Shown piece after piece: positions 1 through 12,944 of a stretch of DNA of 64,000 nucleotides. Positions within the stretch are counted from its first letter, which is position 1, and every line of letters begins with the position of its first letter. The DNA is from Xenorhabdus ehlersii (GTDB taxonomy: Bacteria; Pseudomonadota; Gammaproteobacteria; Enterobacterales; Enterobacteriaceae). Under the pieces are notes generated by a model. The model was not told the origin of the DNA. It did not search any database and was given only the letters and a program-made list of their open reading frames with translations. The stretch covers positions 1-64,000 of the forward strand of contig NZ_RAQI01000005.1 of NCBI RefSeq assembly GCF_003610465.1. The letters are read 5' to 3'. Position numbers and translations under genes: made by a program.

Positions 1-2659
<2,659 letters not shown>

Positions 2660-2739
2660 GACAACACCGAAGGTGTTTTGGGGTTTGAGAGAGAGAAGTT
2701 TCAGAGAAAGCAGGCTTGTTCGGGATTGAAAACAGAATT

Positions 2740-2859
2740 TGTCTGGCGGCAACAGCGCGGTGGTCCCACCTGATCCCATGCCGAACTCAGCAGTGAAACG
2801 CCGTAGCGCCGATGGTAGTGTGGGGTCTCCCCATGTGAGAGTAGGACACTGCCAGACAT
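2740..2859 (+). rRNA. rrf: 5S ribosomal RNA
   Basis: A 120-nt sequence starting TGTCTGGCGG and ending CTGCCAGACAT, so the two ends pair as in 5S rRNA. The internal blocks CCATGCCGAACTCAG and GATGGTAGTGTGGGG are the conserved loop regions. It lies 80 nt after the 23S 3' end, as in enterobacterial rrn operons, and is followed by tRNA-Asp in the same transcript. Confidence 0.97.
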
Positions 2860-2912
2860 TCAATTAAATGCTTGTTGCCGGCATAAAAGGCAGCAGGATA
2901 AAGAAATTCGGT

Positions 2913-2989
2913 GGTGCGGTAGTTCAGTTGGTTAGAATACCGGCCTGTCACGCCGGGGGTCGCGGGTTCGAGTCCCGTCCGCACCGCCA
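2913..2989 (+). tRNA. tRNA-Asp (anticodon GTC)
   Basis: A 77-nt cloverleaf with CCA encoded. The acceptor stem GGTGCGG pairs with CCGCACC, the anticodon loop reads CCTGTCACG, and the T arm is GCGGGTTCGAGTCCCGT. It is a distal tRNA of the rrn operon, as aspU is in E. coli rrnH. G34 of this anticodon is the position modified to queuosine. The queE, queD and gluQ genes of this window act on that modification. Confidence 0.97.
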
Positions 2990-3002
2990 CCGTATTTAGA
3001 TG

Positions 3003-3034
3003 AAACCCTGAGAGATGTCTCTCAGGGTTTTTTC
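3003..3034 (+). terminator. Rho-independent terminator of the rrn operon
   Basis: An inverted repeat, AAACCCTGAGAGA against TCTCTCAGGGTTT, followed by a T run, 13 nt after tRNA-Asp. Its position and form fit the operon terminator. Confidence 0.85.
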
Positions 3035-3165
3035 TGTTGCCTAATCTACAGCTTATTGCTTATATCCTTATCAATGATTTTAAATTCGTATTTTTCATTT
3101 AGATGCTAAATGAGCTTATTTACGTTTTATTTTATTCCATTAGAGCGATGATCTTTTAATGTATA

Positions 3166-4267
3166 TACCAATCGCCATTGAAGATGCTTGATTTCTTATC
3201 CAAATCAGATCATGCATGCAACCATGAAAATTCATCTGACACCAGAACAAAAACACGCCCTTGAATTGATGCATGATACTACTCGCGACAGTCGAGTCTG
3301 TGATCGCATTAAGGCGGTGCTTTTGGCCTCAGAAGGTTGGACTGCTCAGATGATTGCACAGGCCTTGCGTATTCATGAAAGTACGGTCAGCCGTCACCTG
3401 AAAGATTTTATCGCGCAGGAAAAGCTCACCCCAGAAAATGGCGGCTCTGAAAGCCATCTCTCTGCCGAACAAACCGCCGACCTGATTGATTATTTGACCG
3501 CCAATTTGATGCATACCACAACCCAAATTGTGGCCTATGTCCAAGCCCGTTGGCAGGTTTCTTTCAGCGTGGGCGGAATGACAAAATGGCTTCACCGCCA
3601 AGGTTTCAGCTATAAAAAACCCAAGGGTGTTCCTCATAAATTCGATGCGCACAAACAGCAACAATTTATTGATGACTACAAGGCGCTGAAAGAGGAAGCG
3701 GGGCAGAATGAACCGATCCTATTTATTGATGCGGTGCATCCTTCACAGTCCACAAAGCTCAGCTATGGCTGGATGAAAGCAGGAAAAATCAGGTAAAAGG
3801 GATCGAAACCACCGGCAGTCGTACCCGTCTCAATATTCTGGGCGCCCTGAATTTACAACGGATTGAAGACACCGTGATCCGTGAATATCCGCGCATCAAT
3901 GCCGAAAATATCGCCTATTTCTTCGGTGCGCTCCGAGAAACTTACCCGCTTTCGCAAAAAATCCACATCATTTTGGATGGAGCGGGTTACCATCGAGCCG
4001 AGTTGGTGAAAGATATTGCGTATGTCCTGAATATTGAATTGCATTACCTCCCGCCTTACAGCCCAAACCTCAATCCGATAGAGCGATTGTGGAAGTATAT
4101 GAATGAGCAAGTGCGTAACAATATCTATTTTCCGGATGCGAAGACCTTCCGTGAAACTCTTCGTCACTTTTTTCATGTCACTTTGCCAGAAAAAGCGAAA
4201 GAGCTCACGACTCGACTGACTGATAATTTTCAGATTTTAAAACCTGCATCTTCAAGTTAGATTGGTA
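3166..4267 (+). mobile_element. IS630-family insertion sequence
   Basis: The element is about 1.1 kb. Its ends are imperfect inverted repeats: TACCAATC then TTGAAGATGC on the left, and the complement GCATCTTCAA then GATTGGTA on the right. It is flanked by TA on both sides (3164-3165 and 4268-4269), as expected for the TA target of IS630/Tc1-type elements. It carries one transposase, split into two frames. It sits just downstream of the rrn operon terminator and interrupts no recognisable gene. Confidence 0.88.
3212..4260 (+). pseudogene. IS630-family transposase, in two frames (-1 shift at about 3784-3788)
   Basis: The first frame runs to a TAA at 3794-3796 and encodes an N-terminal helix-turn-helix region (EGWTAQMIAQALRIHESTVS) and the first catalytic Asp in FIDAVHP. 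The product continues in the -1 frame with the second Asp (ILDGAGYH) and the Glu (NPNLN-type motif followed by IERLWKY), ending at 4260. Joined, the protein is about 350 aa, normal for IS630. The break lies in a run of five A. Either one A has been lost, or A-AAA slippage by programmed -1 frameshifting produces the full enzyme; the sequence alone cannot decide. ATG 3212 is taken as start; 3224 or TTG 3188 are possible. Confidence 0.8.
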
Positions 4268-4541
4268 TAGTGGAATAATTACAGCTTTTATAAATTAATT
4301 AATTTTATCAAAATAATTTTAATTAATCTTATCCTTATATGTCCTTACCCGATAGAAATTTATTTTTTAATATTAAATAAATCAATCTACTCATTCTAAT
4401 GAGTAATTGTTTTACTAATATGTTGTGCTGTTATTATATAGTTACACAACCTTGTTGCTTTTTTAAGCACTAGAGATTGAAATCAATTACCAAGATGTCA
4501 TATTAGTGGAGATAAAGGTGTTGAGGTAAGCTGGGGGAAAC

Positions 4542-5375
4542 TTGATCAGGAATAGTTATTTAAGAAAAAGCTGGGCGAGAAAAGATTACGCTCAAAAAAA
4601 TTTTGCCATGAGATATGTTGCTGGACAGCCTGTGGAACGGGTTTTCCCTACTTCTAAGCAATTACTTGAGGATGAGTCGCTACCACGTGGAGAACCGCTT
4701 CTTGACCATAATCGTGAGCTTTCTGTTGCCATCTGGAATATCTATAAACAACAGCGTCCATCATGGCAGTATGTTTTGGCTTCTTTGATTGAGAAGAGTG
4801 ACCTTGTCTTGCTACAAGAAGCACAAACGACCCCAGCTTTATTGAAATTCATTACAGACAGCGGCTTGGTCGCGGACCAGGTTCCTGCATTTGCTATCCC
4901 TCAACACCCATCAGGTGTGATGACATTGTCCTCGTCTTCACCAGTTTATTGCTGTCCGCTGCGTGAAAAAGAACCGATATTTAGGCTATCTAAATCGTCA
5001 TTAATTACAATTTATCCATTGCCAGACAAACGCCAGTTAATGGTGATAAACGTGCATGCCATTAACTTTAGCCTTGGTGTTGATGTTTATAGTCGACAAT
5101 TAAATAACATTGGTATTCATATAAGCTTACATAACGGCCCCGTCATTTTTGCTGGAGATTTTAATACGTGGAGTCGGCAGAGGTTAAAAATATTAGAACG
5201 TTTTGCACACCGTATGCATTTGGAAGAAGTATATTTTAATGATGATCATAGAACGATTGTTTTTGGCAAACCGCTGGATTTTGTTTTTTATCGTGAATTA
5301 AAAGTTTCCCGTGCAGCAGTTGTAATGACCGGTGCTTCTGATCATAACCCATTGATGGTGAACTTCTCTTTATGA
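4542..5375 (+). CDS. yafD: YafD-like endonuclease/exonuclease/phosphatase-family protein
   Basis: A soluble protein of up to 277 aa close to E. coli YafD (about 260 aa). The EEP-fold motifs are visible: WNIYKQQ at the N-terminal strand, the metal-binding Glu in LLQEAQT, GDFNTW, and the C-terminal SDHNPL. Its substrate is unknown to me. The frame opens at TTG 4542 with a purine-rich GGGGGA upstream. The family normally starts closer to AMRYVAGQP, so ATG 4608 is the main alternative. In E. coli yafD also lies a little beyond the rrnH/aspU locus, so the neighbourhood is partly conserved. A hairpin terminator follows at 5440. Confidence 0.85.
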   Translation: MIRNSYLRKSWARKDYAQKNFAMRYVAGQPVERVFPTSKQLLEDESLPRGEPLLDHNRELSVAIWNIYKQQRPSWQYVLASLIEKSDLVLLQEAQTTPALLKFITDSGLVADQVPAFAIPQHPSGVMTLSSSSPVYCCPLREKEPIFRLSKSSLITIYPLPDKRQLMVINVHAINFSLGVDVYSRQLNNIGIHISLHNGPVIFAGDFNTWSRQRLKILERFAHRMHLEEVYFNDDHRTIVFGKPLDFVFYRELKVSRAAVVMTGASDHNPLMVNFSL

Positions 5376-5439
5376 CGATTTCTCTATGTGATGATAACTG
5401 ATGGATAAAGTGGCGTATTGATCTTGCAGAGAAAAGATA

Positions 5440-5469
5440 AAAAAGCGTCGGAGATTATCGACGCTTTTT
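5440..5469. terminator. Bidirectional terminator between yafD and the permease gene
   Basis: An 11-bp perfect stem, AAAAAGCGTCG with CGACGCTTTTT, and an 8-nt loop. A and T runs at the two edges let it serve the convergent genes on both strands. Confidence 0.85.
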
Positions 5470-5487
5470 GAAACATACTTGAATAGT

Positions 5488-6873
5488 TTATTGGTTAGAA
5501 GAGCGTTTTGCTGATAGTTTCTTCTTCACACCGAAGAAATAGGCTAGAGTCAGAATAAATACCCAACCCAGACCAACATATAGCGCGTCTCTTGTTTGCT
5601 CAAAATAACCCAGTAATGCGATGACACTGACCATGAAGACAAGCGTGATTATCGGGGCTATAGGCCACATCGGAATTGGAAATTTCAATGTCTTGACTTC
5701 TTCCGCACTCATTTGGCGACGCATGGCAATTTGCGAGATTAAAATCATCAACCATACCCAGACGGTTGCAAATGTGGCAACGGAAGCGATAAGAATGAAG
5801 ATCTCTTCAGGGATCAGATAATTTAGCACTACGCCAAGTAACAGAACCGCAGTCATGACAAGAACCGTCATCCATGGCACACCATTACGAGTTAATTTTT
5901 TGAATGATTCGGGAGCCTGTCCTTCTTGTGCCATACCATACATCATCCTGCCCGCACCAAAAATATCACTATTGATAGCGGAAATAGCAGCAGTAATCAC
6001 GACCACATTTAAAATATTTGCGGCTGAATTAATTCCCAAATTGGAAAAGATCTGTACAAATGGGCTTCCATCCTGACCAATTTGATTCCATGGATAGATG
6101 CTCATCAGGATACACAGAGTCAAAACATAGAAGATCAAGATACGAAACGGGACAGCATTAATTGCCTGAGGGATTGTTTTTTCTGGATTTTTTGCTTCAC
6201 TGGCAGTGATACCAATGACTTCTATGCCACCAAAAGCGAACATAACAATGGCGAATGAAGCTATCACCCCACTGATACCATTTGGCATAAAACCACCATG
6301 CTCCCATAAATTGGACAGACCGGTTGCATGTTCGGTTGCTTGCCCGAAACCGTAAAACATAATGGCAAGGCCACCGATAATCATGGCCATAATGGCAGTG
6401 ACTTTAATGATTGAAAGCCAAAACTCCATTTCACCAAAGATTTTTACGTGGCACAGATTCAAGGCACCAATAAAACATACAATCCCTAAAACCCAAATCC
6501 ACTGATCAACATGTGGGAACCAGAGCTTCATATACGTGCCGAATGCAGTAACATCAGCCAGGCAAACAAACAGCATTTCAAGAATATAAATCCAACCAGT
6601 TAAAAAACCGGCCAAAGGTCCCAGATAATGGCTGGCATATTGCGAAAAAGAACCAGAAACAGGATGGTGAACGGCCATTTCGCCAAGTGCTCTCATCACG
6701 ATAAATACGGCAGCTCCGCCGAGTAAATAGGCCAGCAATACAGCGGGACCAGCTTGCTGTATTGCTGCTGCTGAGCCATAAAACAGCCCCGTGCCTATTG
6801 CAGAGCCTAAAGCCATAAAACGGATGTGCCGCACGCTTAGACCCTGTTTAAGCTGATTTTCATTATTTTGCAT
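5488..6873 (-). CDS. proY: ProY-type amino acid permease (APC family)
   Basis: A 461-aa inner-membrane transporter with about 12 hydrophobic segments. The N-terminal signature [20 protein letters not shown] is typical of the amino acid-polyamine-organocation family, and the whole protein aligns well with E. coli ProY (457 aa), annotated as a cryptic proline transporter. Substrate specificity cannot be read from sequence; proline or another neutral amino acid or histidine is possible. The gene is divergent from queE. Its 5' leader contains a possible structured element resembling the 3' half of a glycine riboswitch, with the ribosome binding site GATGGGA inside its closing stem. Confidence 0.85.
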   Translation of the reverse strand: MQNNENQLKQGLSVRHIRFMALGSAIGTGLFYGSAAAIQQAGPAVLLAYLLGGAAVFIVMRALGEMAVHHPVSGSFSQYASHYLGPLAGFLTGWIYILEMLFVCLADVTAFGTYMKLWFPHVDQWIWVLGIVCFIGALNLCHVKIFGEMEFWLSIIKVTAIMAMIIGGLAIMFYGFGQATEHATGLSNLWEHGGFMPNGISGVIASFAIVMFAFGGIEVIGITASEAKNPEKTIPQAINAVPFRILIFYVLTLCILMSIYPWNQIGQDGSPFVQIFSNLGINSAANILNVVVITAAISAINSDIFGAGRMMYGMAQEGQAPESFKKLTRNGVPWMTVLVMTAVLLLGVVLNYLIPEEIFILIASVATFATVWVWLMILISQIAMRRQMSAEEVKTLKFPIPMWPIAPIITLVFMVSVIALLGYFEQTRDALYVGLGWVFILTLAYFFGVKKKLSAKRSSNQ

Positions 6874-6882
6874 TCGTTATTC

Positions 6883-6979
6883 CCATCAATCCTTTCAGCC
6901 TGAGAGTATTTAGGCATACGATGCTCTGTCTGGCGTGAGATGCCAGCAAAAGCAACCTGGTACAATACCATAAAGATGG
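6883..6979 (-). promoter_or_regulatory. Possible glycine-riboswitch-like leader of the permease gene
   Basis: On the minus strand the leader contains GCCTAAATACTCTCAGG followed by CTGAAAGGA. This closely resembles the conserved 3' half of the glycine aptamer (CTCTCAGG, then AAAAGGAC). Upstream lie a short hairpin and CACGCCAGACAGAGCA, which resembles the CACCGAAGGAGCAA junction. A terminal stem CCATC/GATGG closes the element and overlaps the ribosome binding site of the permease gene. Against the call: I do not find the GAGAG partner expected for the P2 stem. A covariance-model search is needed. Confidence 0.38.
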
Positions 6980-7040
6980 ATGTTCGCGGGATAGATATCT
7001 GTAATAATAACGGGCAGTTTATTAAAACCAGAGTTTTTTT

Positions 7041-7712
7041 ATGATTTACCCAATAAATGAAATCTTCCAAACTTTACAGGGAGAAGGCGTGTTTACCGGT
7101 GTACCTTCGGTTTTCATTCGATTGCAAGGATGTCCGGTAGGGTGCAGTTGGTGCGATACCAAACATACGTGGGAAAAAGAGGCTGATAAACAGCAACCGA
7201 TGGAAAATATCTTGCTGAAATCGCAAGACAGCGATCTGTGGGGCATTGCCACTGCAAGACAATTGCTGAGTATATTCACTCGCCAAGGTTACAGTGCGAA
7301 GCATATTGTCATTACCGGGGGAGAACCGTGCTTATATGATTTGTGTCCTTTGACTGAAACACTGGAAAGTGAAGGCTATCAATGTCAGATAGAGACGAGT
7401 GGTACACATACGATTCAGTGTTCTGATAAAACGTGGGTGACGGTTTCTCCGAAAGTGAAAATGCGCGGAGGCTATCAGGTCTTGCCTGAAGCTATTAAAC
7501 GCGCTGATGAAATTAAGCACCCTGTCGGGCGGCGGCGCGATATTGAAGCATTAGATGAATTATTGACTATGCTTGATGGAAATCCTACTCCGGTTATTGC
7601 CTTACAGCCGATCAGTCAGAAAGAAGATGCTACTCGCCTGTGCATCGAAACGTGCATTGCCCGTAATTGGCGTTTTTCGATGCAAACCCATAAATACTTA
7701 AATATCGCTTAA
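7041..7712 (+). CDS. queE: 7-carboxy-7-deazaguanine synthase QueE
   Basis: A 223-aa radical SAM enzyme that converts carboxy-tetrahydropterin to 7-carboxy-7-deazaguanine in queuosine and preQ0 synthesis. The 4Fe-4S ligands C31, C35 and C38 lie in CPVGCSWC, the spaced CxxxCxxC form typical of this family. ITGGEPCLYD is the SAM-binding GGE motif. Length matches E. coli QueE (223 aa). It converges with queD, which acts just before it in the pathway, and a strong inverted repeat separates the two. Confidence 0.95.
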   Translation: MIYPINEIFQTLQGEGVFTGVPSVFIRLQGCPVGCSWCDTKHTWEKEADKQQPMENILLKSQDSDLWGIATARQLLSIFTRQGYSAKHIVITGGEPCLYDLCPLTETLESEGYQCQIETSGTHTIQCSDKTWVTVSPKVKMRGGYQVLPEAIKRADEIKHPVGRRRDIEALDELLTMLDGNPTPVIALQPISQKEDATRLCIETCIARNWRFSMQTHKYLNIA

Positions 7713-7716
7713 ATCT

Positions 7717-7745
7717 GATTCAGCACCAGGCTCTGGTGCTGAATC
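7717..7745. terminator. Inverted repeat between convergent queE and queD
   Basis: A perfect 13-bp stem, GATTCAGCACCAG with CTGGTGCTGAATC, and a 3-nt loop. It abuts the queD stop codon. There is no clear T run, so terminator function is inferred from its place between convergent genes. Confidence 0.65.
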
Positions 7746-7746
7746 C

Positions 7747-8109
7747 TTATTCTCCCCGATAGATACAACCTGCGCTACAAGTCTCTTTAACCATAACAGC
7801 ACTGAGTTGAGGCAATGTCGGTTTTAACTTCTCCCAGATCCACTTGGCCAACACTTCGCTGGTTGGATTTTCAAGCCCGGGAATCTCATTGAGATAGTGG
7901 TGATCGAGCTGTTCCCAGACAGGTTTAAAGGCAGTTTTGACATCGGCAAAATCCATGAGCCAGCCACTAAGCGGATCGACTTCTCCGGTGACCTCCAGAC
8001 GTACCATAAATGAATGCCCATGCAAACGCCCACATTTGTGCCCTTCCGGTACGTGTGGAAGGCGATGTGCTGCTTCGAATTGAAAATCTTTAAAGATGGT
8101 TGTACTCAT
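7747..8109 (-). CDS. queD: 6-carboxy-5,6,7,8-tetrahydropterin synthase QueD
   Basis: A 120-aa cytosolic enzyme that converts dihydroneopterin triphosphate to 6-carboxytetrahydropterin, the substrate of QueE. Zinc ligands H15, H30 and H32 (RLHGHSF) and the catalytic C26 are present, with the DHHYLN motif further on. ATG 8109 is chosen because MSTTIFKDF matches the family start and GGGGA lies upstream. The frame is open a further 67 codons but those look like non-coding DNA. The gene is divergent from cysJ. Confidence 0.95.
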   Translation of the reverse strand: MSTTIFKDFQFEAAHRLPHVPEGHKCGRLHGHSFMVRLEVTGEVDPLSGWLMDFADVKTAFKPVWEQLDHHYLNEIPGLENPTSEVLAKWIWEKLKPTLPQLSAVMVKETCSAGCIYRGE

Positions 8110-8385
8110 TGTGCTTTCCCCTGATTTCAAAAGGTCGGCTATTCTACCTGAACTTTGCGAGCTTAACGTGATTTTTCTGGAAGTAAAAAGCACAATGCTT
8201 AACGACTTTATTGATATATTAAATCTGTAAATAAAGTTAGGCGTTTTGGTTATGAGATATTGCGATCCTTTCTTTAAATACCGCTCCCATTCTGGGATAA
8301 CCTTAATCAATTCATGTTCATGACTGGATTGATTCCTGCATCTTTTACAACATGGATACTGGCTATAGCAAAAGGCACTGGGACA

Positions 8386-10194
8386 ATGACCGCAAAACCA
8401 CCTTCAATTGCATTACTACCTGTTTCTCCAGAACAATTATCACGCTTGCAATCTGCAATTAGCGATTTTTCTCCCCATCAATTAGCTTGGTTGTCTGGCT
8501 ATTTTTGGGGAATGGTAAATCATCAGCCACAAACTGGTGCAGAGACACCGGCCGTTTCCGTACAGGAAACCGTGACGTTGCTTTCCGCATCGCAAACAGG
8601 CAATGCCCGTCGTCTGGCTGAACAGCTAAGAGATTCACTATTAGCTGAAAATATCAATGTAAATTTAATTAATGCTGGTGACTATAAATTTAAGCAAATT
8701 TCCCAGGAACGTGTATTGATTATTGTTGCTTCAACACAAGGTGAAGGTGAACCCGCAGAAGAAGCTGTAGCACTCCATAAGTATCTCTATTCCAAAAAAG
8801 CGCCATCAATGAAAGAGACGATATATGCCGTATTTGGCCTTGGGGATACGTCATATGAAAACTTCTGTCAGGCAGGGAAAGATTTTGACAGTCGTCTGCA
8901 TGAGCTTGGTGCCCAGCGCCTACTGGATCGTGTTGATGCTGATGTGGAATATCAAGCACAGGCTGCTCAATGGCGTCAGCAAATTACGGCTATTTTGAAG
9001 CAGCGTTTGTCAGTACAAGCAAATGCTGTCACTTCGCCAGCTACTGCATCGATTATTCCAGCGCATGTCAAGGAAACCCAAACGTATACCAAAGAAAGCC
9101 CTCTAATGGCCTCTCTGTTGACTAACCAGAAAATAACGGGACGTGGTTCTGACAAAGATGTTCGCCATATTGAAATTGATATAGGGGATTCAGGGCTGTG
9201 TTATCAACCAGGGGATGTCCTTGGAGTCTGGTTTGAAAACGATCCGGTTTTAGTGGATGAATTAATAGCCCTGCTTTGGTTGGAAGGTTCAGAACAGGTC
9301 AATGTGCATGGAAAATCCCTTCCATTGCGTGAGGCGCTGATTAGCCATGTAGAGTTGACCCAAAATACCGGTGTGATTGTTGGGAAATATGCAGCGTTGG
9401 CGAAAGATGAAAAACTGTTATCGCTAGCCGCTAACAAACAAGCATTGCAGCAATATGCCCAGGCAACACCCATTGTAGATATGGTCAGAGCTGCTGCTTC
9501 ACATCCAGAAGCCCAACAATTTATTGATTTATTGCGCCCACTGACACCACGTCTCTATTCCATCTCCTCTTCACAATCTGAAGTGGAAAACGAAGTCCAC
9601 ATTACCGTGGGAGTCGTTCGTTATGACATTGAAGGACGTGCCCGTACAGGCGGAGCGTCGGGTTATCTGGCGGATCGTTTGCAGGAAGATGACAACATCC
9701 GTGTGTTTATCGAACAGAACGACAATTTCCGTTTACCGGCCGATCCTAATACACCAATCATCATGATTGGGCCGGGAACAGGGGTTGCTCCGTTTAGGGC
9801 ATTTTTGCAACACCGTGATAGTCAGGGAGCTGAAGGTAAAAACTGGCTGTTTTTTGGTAACCCACATTTTGTTGAAGATTTTCTTTATCAGGTTGAATTT
9901 CAGCGCTATGTGAAAGAGGGCTTATTGACCCGCATGGATCTGGCATGGTCAAGGGATCAGCAGCATAAAGTCTATGTACAAGACAAACTGCGTGAACAGG
10001 GAGGAGAAGTCTGGCGCTGGATTCAGGATGGCGCTCATCTGTATGTTTGTGGCGATGCGAATCGCATGGCAAAAGACGTAGAACAAGCCCTATTGGACAT
10101 TATTTCACAACATGGTGGCATGGATGCTGAACAGGCTGATGAATTCTTGAGTGAATTGCGCCTTGAGCGCCGTTATCAGAGAGATGTTTACTAA
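8386..10194 (+). CDS. cysJ: Sulfite reductase (NADPH) flavoprotein alpha subunit CysJ
   Basis: A 602-aa subunit that carries electrons from NADPH through FAD and FMN to CysI for reduction of sulfite to sulfide. An N-terminal flavodoxin domain ([13 protein letters not shown], then [12 protein letters not shown]) is followed by the FAD domain ([19 protein letters not shown]) and the NADPH domain ([13 protein letters not shown]), ending in the typical RYQRDVY. ATG 8386 gives an N-terminus like E. coli (MTxxxPPS). The frame opens 24 codons earlier without homology. It is the first gene of cysJIH; expression is expected to depend on CysB, though I did not identify a site. Confidence 0.97.
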   Translation: MTAKPPSIALLPVSPEQLSRLQSAISDFSPHQLAWLSGYFWGMVNHQPQTGAETPAVSVQETVTLLSASQTGNARRLAEQLRDSLLAENINVNLINAGDYKFKQISQERVLIIVASTQGEGEPAEEAVALHKYLYSKKAPSMKETIYAVFGLGDTSYENFCQAGKDFDSRLHELGAQRLLDRVDADVEYQAQAAQWRQQITAILKQRLSVQANAVTSPATASIIPAHVKETQTYTKESPLMASLLTNQKITGRGSDKDVRHIEIDIGDSGLCYQPGDVLGVWFENDPVLVDELIALLWLEGSEQVNVHGKSLPLREALISHVELTQNTGVIVGKYAALAKDEKLLSLAANKQALQQYAQATPIVDMVRAAASHPEAQQFIDLLRPLTPRLYSISSSQSEVENEVHITVGVVRYDIEGRARTGGASGYLADRLQEDDNIRVFIEQNDNFRLPADPNTPIIMIGPGTGVAPFRAFLQHRDSQGAEGKNWLFFGNPHFVEDFLYQVEFQRYVKEGLLTRMDLAWSRDQQHKVYVQDKLREQGGEVWRWIQDGAHLYVCGDANRMAKDVEQALLDIISQHGGMDAEQADEFLSELRLERRYQRDVY

Positions 10195-10195
10195 T

Positions 10196-11935
10196 ATGAG
10201 CAATGTGAGCAAAGAAAAACCAGATCCTTTGATCGTTGAAGGCAAACTTGCAGACAGTGAACGCATGAAGTTGGACAGCAATTATCTGCGAGGAACGATT
10301 AGCGAAGATTTAAAAAATGGGCTGACAGGCGGATTTGAGGGGGATAATTTCCTCCTTATCCGCTTTCATGGCATGTATCAGCAAGATGACCGTGATATTC
10401 GGGCTGAGCGTACAGAACAAAAACTTGAACCGCGCCATGCCATGATGCTGCGTTGTCGCTTGCCTGGGGGAATTATTACCCCAAAACAGTGGCTGGGCAT
10501 TGATCGGTTTGCGACAGAAAATACGTTGTATGGCAGTATTAGATTGACCAACCGCCAGACATTCCAGTTTCATGGGATCTTAAAAAATAATCTTAAGCCT
10601 GCACACCAATTATTAGCACAGATGGGGTTGGATTCACTGGCTACTGCCAACGACGTCAATCGTAACGTGTTGTGTACATCTAATCCGGTGCAATCTGCGT
10701 TACACCAACAGGCTTACGAGTGGGCGAAAAAAATATCGGAACATCTGCTGCCTCGTACCAATGCGTATGCTGAAATCTGGTTGGATAAAGAAAAAATCGC
10801 AACAACCGATGAAGAACCGATTCTTGGTACTACTTATCTGCCACGTAAATTCAAAACATCGGTGGTGATCCCGCCACAAAATGATGTGGATCTGCATGCC
10901 AACGATATGAACTTTGTCGCCATTGCGGAAAATGATCAATTAATTGGCTTTAACGTATTAGTGGGTGGGGGATTAGCCATGACCCACGGCGACAAAAAAA
11001 CCTTTCCACGGCTGGCGAGTGAATTTGGTTTTATTGCACTGGAGCACACACTGGCAATTGCAGAGGCGATAGTTACCACCCAACGTGATTGGGGTAACCG
11101 AACTGACCGTAAAAATGCGAAAACTAAATATACCCTTGAACGTGTAGGCATTGAAACCTTCAAACAAGAGGTTGAGAAACGTGCTGGCGTGAAATTTGCG
11201 ACAATTCGCCCGTATGAATTCACTGGTCGGGGTGATCAAATTGGTTGGTTAAAAGGCATCGATGATCAATGGCATCTGACCTTATTTATTGAAAATGGCC
11301 GTGTACTGGATTATCCCAACAAGCCATTAAAAACTGGGATTGCAGAAATTGCGAAAATCCATAAAGGGGATTTTCGTCTGACTGCCAACCAAAACCTGAT
11401 TGTGGCAGGGATACCTGAGGGTGAAAAATCGCAGATCGAAGAAACTGCCCGTGCTCATGGTTTAATTGACGATAGCGTGACAACTTTGCGTCACCATGCT
11501 ATGGCTTGTGTTTCATTTCCTACTTGCCCGTTAGCGATGGCCGAAGCAGAACGTTTCCTGCCGACTTTTGTCGATTATGTTGATGCATTAATGGAAAAGC
11601 ATGGTGTTGGTGATGAAGAGATCATACTGCGTGTTACAGGCTGTCCGAATGGATGTGGCAGGGCGATGCTGGCAGAAATTGGGTTGGTGGGTAAAGCGCT
11701 TGATCGTTATAACCTGCATCTTGGGGGAAATCGCATAGGTGATCGAATTCCCCGCATGTACAGGGAAAATATCACATCAGCAGAGATCCTTGAGATACTG
11801 GATGAATTAATTGGTCGTTGGGCATCGGAACGTCATGTCGATGAATGTTTCGGTGATTTTCTGATCCGTGCTGATATCATCAAGCCAGTATTGAATTCAG
11901 CCGTCGATTTTTATGATTGGCAGGAGGCAGTATGA
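10196..11935 (+). CDS. cysI: Sulfite reductase hemoprotein beta subunit CysI
   Basis: A 579-aa siroheme and 4Fe-4S protein that reduces sulfite to sulfide with six electrons from CysJ. The cluster and heme ligands appear as two cysteine pairs, [11 protein letters not shown] and TGCPNGCGR. Its length is slightly above the E. coli protein (570 aa). It starts 1 nt after the cysJ stop and overlaps cysH by 4 nt (ATGA), so translation of the three genes is probably coupled. Its siroheme comes from CysG, encoded downstream. Confidence 0.97.
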   Translation: MSNVSKEKPDPLIVEGKLADSERMKLDSNYLRGTISEDLKNGLTGGFEGDNFLLIRFHGMYQQDDRDIRAERTEQKLEPRHAMMLRCRLPGGIITPKQWLGIDRFATENTLYGSIRLTNRQTFQFHGILKNNLKPAHQLLAQMGLDSLATANDVNRNVLCTSNPVQSALHQQAYEWAKKISEHLLPRTNAYAEIWLDKEKIATTDEEPILGTTYLPRKFKTSVVIPPQNDVDLHANDMNFVAIAENDQLIGFNVLVGGGLAMTHGDKKTFPRLASEFGFIALEHTLAIAEAIVTTQRDWGNRTDRKNAKTKYTLERVGIETFKQEVEKRAGVKFATIRPYEFTGRGDQIGWLKGIDDQWHLTLFIENGRVLDYPNKPLKTGIAEIAKIHKGDFRLTANQNLIVAGIPEGEKSQIEETARAHGLIDDSVTTLRHHAMACVSFPTCPLAMAEAERFLPTFVDYVDALMEKHGVGDEEIILRVTGCPNGCGRAMLAEIGLVGKALDRYNLHLGGNRIGDRIPRMYRENITSAEILEILDELIGRWASERHVDECFGDFLIRADIIKPVLNSAVDFYDWQEAV

Positions 11936-12666
11936 GCCGACTGAATTTATCGGAGCTGGTGGTATTGGCTCCAGAGCAGCAAATCACGTCATTGGCAGAA
12001 ATCAATCAACAACTGGAGATGTTGGATGCCAGTGAACGTGTGAGATGGGCATTGGAACATCTGTCTGGTGAATTTGTGCTTTCCTCTAGTTTTGGTATTC
12101 AGGCGGCAGTTTGCTTGCATCTTGTGACACAGGAGTACCCTGATATTCCTGTGGTTCTTACCGATACGGGATACTTATTTCCTGAAACTTATCAATTTAT
12201 CGATAAATTGACTGAAAAACTCAACCTGAACTTGAAGATTTTTCGTGCAGAATACTCTCCGGCTTGGCAAGAAGTACGTTATGGCAAATTATGGGAACAG
12301 GGAATAGAAGGGATTGAACGTTATAACCAAATCAACAAAGTTGAGCCGATGAATTGTGCATTAAAAACGCTACAGGCACAAAGCTGGTTTGCGGGCTTGC
12401 GTCGTCAGCAATCAGAAAGCCGGACTAATTTACCTGTGCTGGCAATTCAACGGGGAGTTTTTAAAATCCTGCCTATAATTGATTGGAATAATCGGCAGGT
12501 TCACCAATACCTGACCAAGCATGGCCTTGAATACCATCCATTATGGGAGCAGGGTTACCTTTCTGTCGGAGATACGCATACCACCCAAAAATGGGAACCA
12601 GGTATGAGTGAAGAACAAACCCGTTTTTTTGGCCTGAAACGCGAATGTGGTTTGCACGAAGGTTAA
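11932..12666 (+). CDS. cysH: Phosphoadenosine phosphosulfate (PAPS) reductase CysH
   Basis: A 244-aa thioredoxin-dependent enzyme that reduces PAPS to sulfite. The nucleotide-binding motif [10 protein letters not shown] and the C-terminal ECGLHEG with catalytic C239 are present. The APS-reductase cysteine pairs are absent, so PAPS is the substrate, consistent with the cysC kinase gene nearby. Length equals E. coli CysH. It ends the cysJIH operon; a terminator follows. Confidence 0.97.
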   Translation: MSRLNLSELVVLAPEQQITSLAEINQQLEMLDASERVRWALEHLSGEFVLSSSFGIQAAVCLHLVTQEYPDIPVVLTDTGYLFPETYQFIDKLTEKLNLNLKIFRAEYSPAWQEVRYGKLWEQGIEGIERYNQINKVEPMNCALKTLQAQSWFAGLRRQQSESRTNLPVLAIQRGVFKILPIIDWNNRQVHQYLTKHGLEYHPLWEQGYLSVGDTHTTQKWEPGMSEEQTRFFGLKRECGLHEG

Positions 12667-12699
12667 TTTAATATTTTAGCTCACAATAATTTCTATTAG

Positions 12700-12734
12700 A
12701 CAGCGCATCTCGCAAAAAGAAGCGCTGTTTTTTT
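12700..12734 (+). terminator. Terminator after cysH
   Basis: Stem ACAGCGC with GCGCTGT, a 15-nt A-rich loop, then seven T. It ends the cysJIH unit 34 nt past the stop codon. The remaining 210 bp to cysG hold no gene. In E. coli this neighbourhood carries cas genes and a CRISPR; none is here. Confidence 0.8.
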
Positions 12735-12944
12735 ATTCTGAATTTCTTGCTTAATCGACCTTATAACATACGAAAAAATTAGCTTATGCGATTCAGGAAC
12801 AAATAATTACTTTTTGTCATTTCATAACCTGATCACAGCCTCATATATTCATCCTCTGGTTATCATAATAATTAAGAGCTATATCCTTTGTGACTTGAAA
12901 TCCATAGGGTAGAACATGAACAGGTTCTAACGCAGGATGGTATC

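Noticed and set aside
2913..3165. Integration site at the tRNA-Asp 3' end
   Set aside because: No duplicate of the tRNA 3' end and no integrase was seen downstream; the nearby IS630 element uses a TA target.
6880..7040. TPP or preQ1 riboswitch upstream of queE on the plus strand (CTGAGAG motif)
   Set aside because: The other TPP core blocks and a preQ1 pseudoknot are absent; the motif is better explained as the complement of the glycine-like CTCTCAGG.
8314..8385. N-terminal extension of CysJ to the first codon of the frame
   Set aside because: The extra 24 residues have no counterpart in the family; ATG 8386 gives the conserved start.
12667..12944. Possible CRISPR array between cysH and cysG
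   Set aside because: This is where E. coli has CRISPR-cas, but no direct repeats with spacers and no cas genes are present.
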